From NCBI RefSeq assembly GCF_041381155.1, contig NC_091144.1, positions 21,275,544 through 21,339,543 of the forward strand: a stretch of DNA of 64,000 nucleotides, read 5' to 3'. Shown piece after piece: positions 46,380 through 57,500 of this stretch; position 1 is the first letter of the stretch; each line of letters opens with the position of its first letter. The position numbers and the translations under genes are program-made. The notes beneath the pieces were generated by a model that worked only from the letters and a program-made list of their open reading frames with translations, did not search any database and was not told where the DNA came from. The DNA comes from Argopecten irradians. Its lineage: Eukaryota > Mollusca > Bivalvia > Pectinida > Pectinidae.

Positions 46380-46744
46380 TTAAAGATGCTCCACCGCTGA
46401 CATATAATAGTTTTTTCACAATCAAAAACAAGAACAGACGATTAAGTATTTTTCTTCAGTTACAAAGGTTACTCACTTTACACCATTACCACAATTGAAA
46501 AGTTTGAGCTTCTTATTTTACTTCAAGTGAAAAATAAGAAAAATAATTAATTGCATCCCGAAAAAATTCCGTGGCACTCTATACTATACGGAATGAAGTA
46601 CTGATTGCGCATGCACCAAAGGCAAAATAAATTATTCTATATTGGTTTTTGTGTCAATTAGACATATATATACACGATTAAACACCAATTATTGTTCAAG
46701 TAATGAATATCATTTATGCTTTGTCGGCGGTGGAGCATCTTTAA
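46380..46744 (+). mobile_element. Best-preserved MITE copy (TTTAAAGATGCTCC family)
   Basis: The left TTAAAGATGCTCCACCGC and right GCGGTGGAGCATCTTTAA are near-perfect inverted repeats that extend inward to about 22 bp. The length is 365 bp and there is no coding frame. It is the reference copy for the shorter or diverged ones at 1888-2230, 9056-9246, 12795-13090 and 32555-32851. Edges suggest a TTAA or TA target. The superfamily is not decided by the sequence. Confidence 0.8.
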
Positions 46745-46796
46745 AAAATGTTAATGCAGAGACCCCAAAATGAGTTGATAATGTATAAATAAGCAT

Positions 46797-46896
46797 CAAA
46801 CTATCTTCCTATGGCATCTATGGTCTATATGCTAACGCACATTATGAGGATTGTCTGCAAAGCTCTGGCAATCATATAAACCATATAGATGCCATA
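46797..46896. repeat. Left part of a ~35-bp-arm palindrome interrupted by the LINE
   Basis: AAACTATCTTCCTATGGC at about 46800 is the inverse of the sequence at 48779-48797 (GCCATAGGAAGATAGTTT). Removing the LINE and one copy of its target duplication restores a hairpin with arms of about 35-40 bp and a loop of about 45 nt. The second arm was the LINE target. Confidence 0.7.
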
Positions 46897-47233
46897 TTGT
46901 TTAGTTTAAACATATTTTATTGACATAAAATGACAAAAGGATAAGTCATTAAGTTTTTCCAACTTATATGCGACTTCTCCTGAAATATAGAAAATATAAA
47001 CATACATAAATGAATAGTCACGTGATTACATGGAACAAAATAGTATGAATTCACATAAAACACCAAGAACATTAAACTAGTAAGAGAGAGGGAGAAAGAT
47101 AGAGATTAATCCCATTAATCAAGAAATTGATTTGTACTATTAGTATTCGTGTGATACCATTATAATATATAAAACAAGCGATGAAAAATGGGGAAAAAAA
47201 TCTTGACAACTTGTAATGATATAGGAAATAAGT

Positions 47234-47330
47234 AAGAGAGCGAAAGAGAGAGAGGGGGGGGGGGAGAGAGAGAGTGTGAAAGAGAGAGAGATAGAAAGAG
47301 AGAAAAAGAGAGATGAAGAGAGAGAGAGAA
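47234..47330. repeat. GA-rich microsatellite in the LINE 3' region
   Basis: Imperfect (AG)n with an 11-G run inside. The open frames rich in Ser/Leu on the opposite strand come from this repeat and are not genes. Confidence 0.85.
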
Positions 47331-47334
47331 TCGA

Positions 47335-48768
47335 TCAATCAAATCTACCCGTTCTTACCAGGAATTGCTGTACAGCTTTTGCAATTTTCATGTTATTAAT
47401 GATTGAAATGTTAAGATCACCTTTGCATAGAATATCAATGTTAATGGCGCCTTCGTACCACGATAAATCAGTGTTGAGAAGTGCTCGATGATTGGCATAC
47501 AGAGGGCAAACAATAAAGAAGTGATAGCTGTCCTCACAGGGATGTCCACACTGACAATATGCAGAATCGGTAAGATTTGCTCTAAAAAGGTCATAATTTA
47601 GGGAACTTGCTCGGTTTCTTAGACGACAATGGAGGATATTAAGTTTTCTTGGTCCATATGTTGCAAAAGGAAAATTAAAGTTTGTATTTGTTTTCAGGGA
47701 TTTCATTATATTGAGTTTAAAAGAATTTATGGAAGGAGAATTTCTAATGTTATGGTCTAAAACATTCCAAAGATGTATAGTAGAGGGAAAAAATGAACTT
47801 TGAGATAATTGTAAACGATAGTAGTGTTCTCTTATTTGATATGCATTTCGTAAGTTATAAGGGGTTAAATTACCAACATCATCAGGCAATATATCTATGA
47901 GGAAACTTGGTGCCATACCATGGACTATTGAATATAACATCGAAAGTTTACGAGCTTCTCGTCTCTTAGAAAGTGGCAGCCAACCGGTTTCGCGGTATAA
48001 AAACTCAGTTTTAGTAAAAACTGGAAGCCCTGTAACAATCCTTGCCGCTTCTAACTGAATATTTTCAAGTTTTAAAGAATTATTTACTCCGCAGTTGTCC
48101 CATACTTCACACGCATACTCAAGCAAAGGTCTATATAAGTGAGATACAGTTTTTCCAAGTTATTTCTTTTTAGAATTAGTTTAAGTTTGCATAGGGTTGC
48201 TATGTATTTAGTTACTTTACTTGTGATATATTCTATATGGATATTCCACTTACAGTCGTTAGTTATAATAACACCGAGGTGTTTGTGATTATTAGTAAAA
48301 TGAATGGGAGTGTCATCGAAAGTAAGGGACGGGTTATACGGTAACTGACGATTAGATATGACTAGAGCCTCTGTTTTAATGGGATTGAATTTCATCAACC
48401 AATCTTTCGACCGAATTTCTAGTTTCCTTAAGTCCGATTGTGCTTCGTTCTCGATTAGAAGTAAGTTCGAGGATGAGTAAGAGAGTGAGGTATCGTCTGC
48501 AAAAAGCCTAGATAGAGAAGCAAGATTACAAGAGATATCATTTATGTATATCAGGAAAAACAAGGGTCCGAGTACAGAACCTTGAGGAACACCAGCAAGT
48601 ATTGTTTTAAAAGAAGATAATGATTGTTTTTCAAAAACCGCTTGTTTTCTGTTACACAAGTAGTTACTTAACCATCGAAGAAGTTGACCTGATATACCGT
48701 AATTGTTCAGCTTATGTATGAGACCCTTATGCCATACCCTGTCGAAAGCCTTCGAAAAATCACAAAAT
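47335..48768 (-). pseudogene. LINE reverse transcriptase, truncated and frameshifted
   Basis: The upstream frame starts in the palm at FCDFSKAFDRVWH, then carries GVPQGSVLGPLFFLIYINDI and the catalytic FADD (the YXDD-box equivalent), which place it as a non-LTR reverse transcriptase. Near 48.13 kb the frame shifts by what looks like one lost base (the ...LTYI / ...LLEYACEVWDNCG junction). The second frame continues with a typical LINE C-terminal domain ending in a Cys/His cluster (CQCGHPCED ... HFF.VCP). No endonuclease domain remains because of the 5' truncation. The layout suits the Jockey/I group of LINEs, but a clade cannot be fixed by eye. The Met and first codons of the open frame upstream of 48768 are host sequence. 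Confidence 0.85.
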
Positions 48769-48809
48769 ACCATATAGATGCCATAGGAAGATAGTTTAAT
48801 CATAAGGGG

Positions 48810-48990
48810 AGATACTACTCAAAACCACATAGCCAAAATTGAAAAAATATCAAAACATGCTGCAAAGATCATTTTAAAATACAATTAGCGATATGTTTAG
48901 AAACTGAATTGGGAACCATTCGAAACAGTTTTATACAACGAATCCATTTTGAGGTTCTAAATAATCTGGCTTCTAATAACTAATATAACT
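48810..48990 (+). pseudogene. Relic of another LINE C-terminal region
   Basis: The plus strand reads GDTTQNHIAKIEKISKHAAK then IILKYN and a stop, followed in shifted frames by KLNWEPF-like and LNNLAS-like pieces. This is the usual LINE segment after the polymerase (WG.T..N...KI...QKRAARII). It is short and broken, and suggests that the younger minus-strand LINE landed beside or in an older one. Confidence 0.5.
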
Positions 48991-50296
48991 TTAAGTTGTC
49001 AGTTATGTAGATTATCACATTGACATCAATCTTCATAATGGTACATGTACAGTACTGCACGTGCATGTAAAAAAATGTACATCACGAAATACAGTTCTGA
49101 TTAAATTGCTCATCAAAATAAAATACAATAATGTCTTTCCCCATATTATCTTTGGATTCTCATATTGGCTATACAAAAATGATGTCTATTTCAAATTGCC
49201 ATGTAATTGTTTTTATTGAAGGGTATGGGCCGCTTTACTGTTCCTTTTAACAATGACATGTAGCGTATTCTTTTACTTGTAACCATTAATTTAATTTGAT
49301 TTAATTTAATTAAATATTTCTCGTCCATGTTTCGTTCGGCAGTTAGTTTGCCCGTTCATGCGCTACTTAGGAAGATACTGTAGTATTGTAATGTTTAGCT
49401 CCGTAATTAGGAAAGTGGCCTGACTATGACGTAATATTAGTGGCCATTACGTGTTGTTACGTCATATGCGAAAATTTGTCCTCGTGCTCGCGTGAGAATG
49501 GTACACAATTTCACCTGCCCTGCCCTTCCTCAATTAGGTCTTACAATTAAATTAGTGATGACCCCCGGTTGTTAATGTTGATGTCAGGATATCTATACAA
49601 TGGAGACATTTAATCGAATTCAGGGATAGTCTAACTGAATGTTACATATAGTACATACGCGACGTCATTATAACACGTCTGTTTTGTGTCTTGAAATATT
49701 TTATCGAACACCTTTCAAATCGACGGTAAGTCTGTAAGAGTGACCTCCCCTATCCCGCATTAAGTGATGATGAGGTTACTCATTAAATTAAAATTCGAGA
49801 AAACTTGCCACTACCCGCATGTCAAAATGCTTTATATTAAGTAAACATATTATCACTCGATCGAGCTACAGCGAACTATCTTGTGAGGCTTAACAAAATG
49901 TTTGATGTAAAATAGACTATCATGAAAATAAAAATACAAAGATACAAATCGAAACCGAAAGCATCCTTATTAATAAACCTGTATATTGTACTTGCTATGA
50001 ATGACATTCTTTCTGATTGTTATATATACTCGTACAGGAAACAAATAATGCATAGAACCTATTTGTTTTCTTCTGGCATTCTAAGGTGACGAAGAATAAA
50101 GATTTTTTAACAAAACCAACTTATTATACTAACCAGGCTCCGTAACCTTTTATTAAGTATAGCAATATTTACCAGTGACATTTCTTAGGTCTACTTGAAT
50201 TGTAATACACAAAAAGCAGGAAAGTTATGTTTGTTACTAATTAGCCGTATATGACTTGAAGCATTATGAACACATTTTATGCACTCGTGGATATTA
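48991..50296. other. Intergenic stretch upstream of the CYYR1-like gene
   Basis: No recognised coding sequence. A donor-like GACGGTAAGTCT at 49722 resembles the one at 50391, and TGACGT-type sites occur near 49428-49475. A non-coding first exon is possible but not shown. Confidence 0.4.
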
Positions 50297-50348
50297 TGAC
50301 GTCACATGCACGTTGTTATTGTAATGCGGTGACGTCATAATGACGTCA
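50297..50348 (+). promoter_or_regulatory. Three perfect CRE palindromes, possible promoter of the CYYR1-like gene
   Basis: TGACGTCA occurs at 50297-50304, 50330-50337 and 50341-50348, the last two starting 11 bp apart, about one helical turn. A strong donor (GACG|GTAAGT) follows at about 50391. It could end a non-coding first exon that splices to TACAATTTTAG|G at 51468, just before the coding ATG. CREB/ATF binding is the usual reading of this palindrome. The promoter assignment is inference. Confidence 0.4.
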
Positions 50349-50949
50349 TGGAGAATGGGTAATATACACGGAGAGCAAAGGATGGAAGTTGACGGTAAGT
50401 CTTTTTTTATATGCTACAATACAATTGTACACAAATTGTAAGTTCGAAATTAACTGCATTTAAAATTAAGGCCTATTCACATCACAGCTGCGGTAAAATA
50501 TTGAGCTCAACAAAATACATGAATATTGTAATGATCGACCCAGTCCCCGCGCCCAATCTAACGTCGGTGGGGGTATTATCGGACACTTCATGAAAAAACG
50601 TCAAAATATCTAAGACCTATAGTCAATGCTGTAAATGATGCAACTGTACTCCAAAATCATTGCATTTCATCTGATGAAAAAGGAAATTGTATTTAGAGCA
50701 CTCTACATCAGAATACTTCCACGATAACACCATATTAACGACCTCGATAATATTCCAACAGACGTTATACGATTCTAGGACTAAGCTGTAGGAGTCGCGG
50801 GTATGCCAAGCTCCCGCGCCCAATCAAACTTAGGATTTGCGTACAATTATATTATTGTAGCATTTAAATTGACTGGGATGCATGAACACATGTAGAACTT
50901 GTAGAACTAGAAGTGGTGGGGAGTTTCATGGTGACAACTCAACTGAGGA

Positions 50950-51066
50950 ATGATCTTACAGAAAGCCAACAGGAAAATGAGAGAAGAGGCCGAACGCAAG
51001 AACGCTGAAGAAACGGAAGATTATGTGTATAGAGTCCGCGGTCACCATGGAACAGGAAAATTATGA
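50950..51066 (+). other. Short charged open frame, possible small exon
   Basis: 38 codons with a highly charged composition (RKMREEAERKNAEETEDY then VYRVRG) preceded by an acceptor-like TGATCTTACAG. The acceptor lies in the same frame, so it could be a terminal exon or a short peptide frame. I found no in-frame upstream exon and do not recognise the sequence. Confidence 0.2.
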
Positions 51067-51504
51067 GATTTCCAAAACAAGATGTATAAAAAACAAAACA
51101 TTAGATCTATTCAATGTTGGAAATTGAAAACTTTTATTTATTAATAACAATGATCAACTTTATAATGTATATTTTAGATATGGAAAAAGAGGCAAGTTGC
51201 CTGCTACCATAAATATCTTATCTTGTCTTATCTTATCTTAACTCAAGAGTATATAAAAGGGTATCATGTCTACATTAATGTATTTTATTTGATTTTGAGA
51301 ATCAATAGAAAACCTACTTTATTATATATATTGATCTTCCGAATAACTGTCGCAAAATATTTCTTAAAAAAACAAACAAAAACAACAACAACAGATATTA
51401 GCTCGTTACAGTTGCTAATTTTATATGTGTAAACACAATATACAGTATAGATTCAACTACAATTTTAGGATGAAGAGAGTGCTAGGCCTATACATTGTAC
51501 AAAG

Positions 51505-51550
51505 ATGTTGGACCTGGTTCAGTGTTTACTTGCTCTCACCATTTATACAG
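51505..51550 (+). CDS. Cyyr1-like: CYYR1-like coding exon 1 (signal peptide)
   Basis: 46 nt from ATG to ACAG|GTAAGT. An in-frame TAG at 51466 lies upstream, so this is the first Met of the frame. A second ATG at 51470 is in another frame and does not lead to the Cys-rich domain. Confidence 0.8.
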
Positions 51551-54500
51551 GTAAGTATAACAATGATTTATTGTAGTATAAAAGTAACTTACACATGGTG
51601 GTCAACTACCTACATCATGTCTCACGGTTTAAAAGTTAGATTGATTTATTTCAAATCCAAACAAAGTTTTACTGGAATCAGTTGAATGAGTATACATACT
51701 CTTAATAATACTGTTCAGATCTCAAGAGAGACTGTTCACTCAAAATCATTTTAACATAATTATTACGATAATTTACAAACAGTTGTACAGTATATTATGG
51801 TTATTTTAGGTAAATTTCTTCCAAATATATTCATGTATGTACCTGATTTCGCAAAATAAACGTTAATCCATGTTTATATATTGCCAGAGATTAAAAATAA
51901 AATCTCTGATATAGCGTATATTAAAATAAGTTACGTATTCGCGAAAGAAGATCCAGAAATGTGACCTTCGTCGGACAGTCAAAGGGAGATAACTCGAAAA
52001 ACTGTGTTTGACAAACCATATTTTTTTTGTAAACCTTCACAGTATATGGTCCATATGGTGGCTAAAACGATTTTAGTAAGTGTGCATTAAATATTTTACA
52101 ATGGTATTAACCCATTAAATATTATGTTTTTATTCAAAGTTTGTTTCAGTTTTTATTGTCTATAAAGAATCAGCGTAAAATTATCCATCGACGAATCAAT
52201 TTTGTAAACAAATGTACAACTATTCAAATAAAATCACCATATTGTTGTTGATTCTTTCTACTAAAAATCAAGTATTTGATTTTTTAAGAAACTGATAGAG
52301 TCTTCCTTCGTTTTAAGTGACACCTTGTATGTAACCAACTATTACCCAGAGGAAAGACAATGTGGATAAATGCCCATAAAATTACCAACATGTATAGTAT
52401 CCTTTCTAAATTAAGTGTAACTGTTCACCGTTTAAAAGCAAGTAAGGCTTGGTTTTGTCCAGTGAGATTTGGTAGAATATATACGTAGTTAGGCTTGCTG
52501 TGGACAGTGAGAGTTGGTACAGTAGTTAGGCTTGGTTGTGACCAGTGAGAGTAAGTACAGTAGTTAGGCTTTTAATTGGTTGTGACCAGTGAGAGTTGGT
52601 ACTGTAGCTATATAGTAAGGCTTGGTTGTGGACAGTGAGAGTTGGTACAGTAGTTGGGCTTGGCTGTGGACAGTGAGAGTTGGTACAGTAGTTAGACTTG
52701 GGTGTGGCCAGTGAGGGATGGTACAGTAGTTAGGCTTGGCTGTGGCCGGTAAGAGTTGGTACAGAATAGTTAGACTTGACTGTGACCATTGAGAGATGGT
52801 ACAGTAGTTAGGGTTGGCTGTGGGGAGTGCGGTGAGAGTTGGTACAGTATAGTTGCGTTTATAGTTAGGTTGGTAGTTAGTTGGCTTGTCTGTGACCATT
52901 GAGAGTTGGTACATTAGTTAGGCTTGGTTGTGACCAGTGAGAGTTTGTACAGTAGTTAGGCTTGGTTGTGAACAGTGAGAGTTTTGTACAGTAGTTAGGC
53001 TTGGTTGTGACAGTGAGAGTTGGTACAGTAGTTAGGCTTGGTGTGCTGTGAGAGCTGGTACAGTAGTGAGGCTTGGTGTGACTGTGAGAGTGTAGAGTTG
53101 TACAGATTAGCTTGACTTGCTTGAAGTTGGTACAGTAGTTAGGTTGGTGTGCCGTGAGAGTTGTACATAGTTAGGCTTGGTTGTGACCAGTACAGTAGTT
53201 AGCTAGTTTACAGATGACAGTAGTGTTAGGCTTGGTGTGTGACCAGTGTGAGAGTTGTACAGTATTAGCTTGGTGTGACATGAGAGTTGATACAATAGTT
53301 AGGCTTGGTTGTGACCAGTGAGAGTTGGTACAGTAGTTAGGCTTGGTTGTGAACAGTGAGAGTTGATACAGTAGTAAGGCTTGGTTGTGATCTGTGAGAG
53401 TTTGTACAGTAGTTAGGCTTGGCTGTGAATAGTGAGAGTTGGTACAGTAGTTAGGCTTGACTTGACCAATGAAAGTTGGTACAGAAGTTAGGCTTGGTTG
53501 TGGACAGTGAGAGTTGGTACAGTAGTGAGGCTTGGCTGTGATCTGTGAGAGATGGTACAGTAATTAGGCTTGGTTGTGACAAATGAAAGTTCGTACAGTA
53601 GTGAGGCTTGGTTGTGATCTGTGAGAGTTGGTACAGTAGTTTCACTAGGCTGTGACCAGTGAGAGTTGGTACAGTAGTTAGGCTTGACTTTGACCAATGA
53701 GAGATGGTACAGTAGTTAGGGTTGGCTGTGGCCGGTGAGAGTTGGTACAGTATAGTTAGGCTTGACTATGACCATTGAGAGTTGGTACATTAGTTAGGCT
53801 TGGTTGTGACCAGTGAGAGTTTGTACAGTAGTTAGGCTTGGTTGTGAACAGTGAGAGTTGGTACAGTAGTTAGGCTTGGTTGTGACCAGTGAGAGTTGGT
53901 ACAGTAGTGAGGCTTGGCTGTGATCTGTGAGAGCTGGTACAGTAGTTAGGCTTGGTTGTGACCAGTGAGAGTTTGTACAGTAGTTAGGCTTGACTCTGTG
54001 AGAGTTGGTACAGTAGTGAGGCTTGGTTGTGAACAGTGAGAGTTGGTACAGTAGTTAGGCTTGGTTGTGGACAGTGAGAGTTGGTACAGTAGTGAGGCTT
54101 GGCTGTGATCTGTGAGAGATGGTACAGTAGTTAGGCTTGGTTGTGACCAGTGAGAGTTGGTACAGTAGTTAGGCTTGGTTGTGATCAGTGAGAGTTGGTA
54201 CAGTAGTTAGGCTTGGCTGTTGCCAGTGAGAGTTGGTACAGTAATTAGGCTTGGTTGTGACAAATGAAAGTTCGTACAGTAGTGAGGCTTGGTTGTGATC
54301 TGTGAGAGTTGGTACAGTAGTTTCACTAGGCTGTGGCCAGTGAGAGTTGGTACAGTAGTTAGGCTTGACTTTGACCAATGAGAGTTGGTACAGAAGTTAG
54401 GCTTGGTTGTGGACAGTGAGAGTTGGTACAGTAGTTAGGCTTGTCTGTGACCAGTGGGAGTTTGTACAGTAGTTAGGCTTTGATGTGGCCAGTGAGAGTT

Positions 54501-57500
54501 CGTACCGTAGTTAGGCTTGAATATGAACATTGAGAGTTGGTACAGTAGTTAGGTTTGGTTATGGACAGTGAGAGTTGGTACAGTAGTTAGGGTTGGCTGT
54601 GGCCGATGAGAGTTGGTACAGTATAGTTAGGCTTGACTATGACCATTGAGAGTTGGTACATTAGTTAGGCTTGGTTGTGACCAGTGAGAGTTTGTACAGT
54701 AGTTAGGCTTGGTTGTGAACAGTGAGAGTTGGTACAGTAGTTAGGCTTGGTTGTGACCAGTGAGAGTTGGTACAGTAGTTAGGCTTGGTTGTGATCTGTG
54801 AGAGTTTGTACAGTAGTTAGGCTTGGCTGTGACCAGTGAGAGTTGGTACAGTAGTTAGGCTTGACTGTGACCAATGAAAGTTGGTACAGAAGTTAGGCTT
54901 GGTTGTGGACAGTGAGAGTTGGTACAGTAGTGAGGCTTGGCTGTGATCTGTGAGAGTTGGTACAGTAGTTAGGCTAGGCTGTTGCCAGTGAGAGTTGGTA
55001 CAGTAATTAGGCTTGGTTGTGACAAATGAAAGTTCGTACAGTAGTGAGGCTTGGTTGTGATCTGTGAGAGTTGGTACAGTAGTTTCACTAGGCTGTGACC
55101 AGTGAGAGTTGGTACAGTAGTTAGGCTTGACTTTGACCAATGAGAGTTGGTACAGAAGTTAGGCTTGGTTGTGGACAGTGAGAGTTGGTACAGTAGTTAG
55201 GCTTGTCTGTGACCAGTGGGAGTTTGTACAGTAGTTAGGCTTTGATGTGGCCAGTGAGAGTTCGTACAGTAGTTAGGCTTTGTTGTGGCCAGTGAGAGTT
55301 CGTACTGTAGTTAGGCTTGAATGTGACCAATGAAAGTTGGTACAGAAGTTAGGCTTGGTTGTGGACAGTGAGAGTTGGTACATTAGTTAGGCTTGGCTGT
55401 GACCAGTGGGAGTTTGTACAGTAGTTAGGCTTTTTTGTGGCCAGTGAGAGTTGGTACAGTAGTTAGGCTTGGCTGTGGCCAGTGAGAGTTGGTACAGTAG
55501 TTAGGCTTGGCTGTGGCCAGTGAGAGTTGGTACAGTAGTTAGGCTTGGTTGTGGTCAGTGAGAGTTGGTACTGTAGTTAGGTTTGTCTGTGGCCAATATT
55601 AGGTGCATGTCGTGGCCAAAGATGGTCACTATATTTGTAATGTTTGTATGTCGTGTTTGTTACAGGACTGGCTGAAGGTAGTACAAGTTGTTACTACAGG
55701 AAGTCCTACTACTCCTCCTACTGGTCACGACGTTACTACTCCACCGCCTATCTGTACTGTCCCGAGGACTGCTGTGGATACTTCTACACCAGGTCATGCT
55801 GTAGCACTCTCAGTCTCAGGTATTTCATTTAAACAGTACAACTGCTTTAATTCCATATTCTCCGCTAACACTTTATGAATTTTTATTTTTTTATTAGTCT
55901 CCGTATCATCGGGTTAATTCAGAGTTTGATGCTCCCATTGTACACGTTCCAACATATGGACATTGTCCTATAAACAACTACATTGAGTGCAAGTTTTGGT
56001 AATTTATAAAATCCCCCTCTTTAACTTGTACAGGCAAATGTATGTATTAGGTCGGATAGAGAGTCGGGGTAGTCTTGGTAATTCACGAAGGAAAGGTATT
56101 CGAGAACGAGAGGATATACTTTTTTTCGGATATAATACTGATATTTAGATTGTATAGAAAAATGATATATCTATTCTAACTACATTTATCCATCGATTTG
56201 TTACATGTATGGGCAGTGACGGATCTATAGCGGGAGCAGCCGTAGGTTCTTTCTTCTTCATCTTCTTCGTAATCTTCATCCTCCTCGTGATAAAAAGATA
56301 TAACAGACATCGGGTGATGGTGGCAAGCATCAATCCTAACCCCAACGTCACCGTGGGTAAGTGCTTACGTGACGTCATCATGGACAAGTGTCTAAGTGAC
56401 GTCATCATGGGTTAGTGTTCGCGTGACGTCATCTTAGGTAAGTGTTTACGTGACGTCATCATGGGTAAGTGTCTAAGTAAAGTCATCATAGGTAAGTGTT
56501 TACGTGACTTCATCATGGGTAAGTGTTTCCGTGATGTCATCATGGGTAAGTGTCTAAGTGACGTCATCATGGGTAATTGTTTACGTGACGTCATCATGGG
56601 TAAGTGTTTACGTGATGTCATCATGGGTAAGTGTCTAAGTGACGTCATCGTCGTAAGTGTTTACCTGATGTCATCGTTGGTAAGTGTCTAAGTGACGTCA
56701 TTGTGGGTAAGTGGTACGTCACCAACGTTTTTGACCCGTCATTACGTAATTTGTACAGTGCATTATCAGAGGTCATTAAAGTTCAATGCTACCATTTCAT
56801 TTATCTCACTCAGCATAGTTGCTCGACCGGTTCATTCCAAAATATAGAAATATGGAAATTCCTTCCTGAAGATTTTATTTGACATATTTGTACAGTTATT
56901 GTACTAAATATTATTTAGTAAAGTGTCTGACACAACATAATAATGTGTTTTTTTTAGAAATAACAGAATGGTAAAGGAATGAGGTATTGGTAACGGTGGA
57001 AATATTTATTAATACATCATGATGTCAAAGATTCACATGTCCCTATCTTTATTTCATTAATTCTATTTCAGTAAAAACGGAAACGCATAATCATGCAGCC
57101 CCAGCAGTAGTACCAGTACCGGCACCGCCACCTTACTCCGAGCCACATGTGCCCCCGGGACCTGCGCATTACCCTCCTCCTCCGTCAGCGCCTCCTAGTC
57201 CCAGGGGTAATATTTACCATCCTCCTCAACATCCTCATGACCCACGGGGTAGTTATCCCCCTCCTCAGCCAACCCACCATCCCGGGGGTAGTTTCCCTCA
57301 TCCTCAGCTCCACAACAACCCCGGGGGTAGTTACTCTCCTCCGCAGCTCCCCAACAACCCCGGGGGTAGCTTCCTTCCTCCGCAGCTCCCCAATAACCCT
57401 GGGGGTAGTTACCCGCCTCCCCAGCCAATATCAGGTCCCAATAGCCCAGGAGCAAACTTTTGTCCGCCACCGCCTGCCTATAATCAAGTCAATCCGTACC

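Larger units (their letters stand above)
46897..48768 (-). mobile_element. 5'-truncated non-LTR retrotransposon (LINE) with 17-bp target-site duplication
   Basis: ACCATATAGATGCCATA occurs directly on both sides (46880-46896 and 48769-48785), a clean 17-bp target-site duplication. The element lies on the minus strand. Its 5' end is cut within the reverse transcriptase palm and its 3' end contains AATAAA near the junction. The coding part is described separately. The 3' untranslated part contains a GA-rich microsatellite at 47234-47330. The truncated 5' end and short duplication are standard results of target-primed reverse transcription. Confidence 0.88.

Noticed and set aside
47072-47342. Ser/Leu/Phe-rich minus-strand frames
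   Set aside because: Translation of a GA microsatellite in the LINE 3' region.
51425-51550. Alternative start for the CYYR1-like gene at 51425 or 51470
   Set aside because: Those frames enter exon 2 in a phase that loses the cysteine pattern and the transmembrane continuation. Only the ATG at 51505 keeps all four exons in frame.
52564-55140. Minus-strand frames with repeating Thr/Ser/Asn/Pro peptides
   Set aside because: They are translations of the 38-bp intron minisatellite; 38 is not a multiple of three, so no frame runs through the array.
56145-56691. Frames with repeating nine-residue peptides on both strands around 56.4-56.7 kb
   Set aside because: Products of the 27-bp intron repeat. 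The plus-strand extension of exon 3 into it meets a stop in the third unit.
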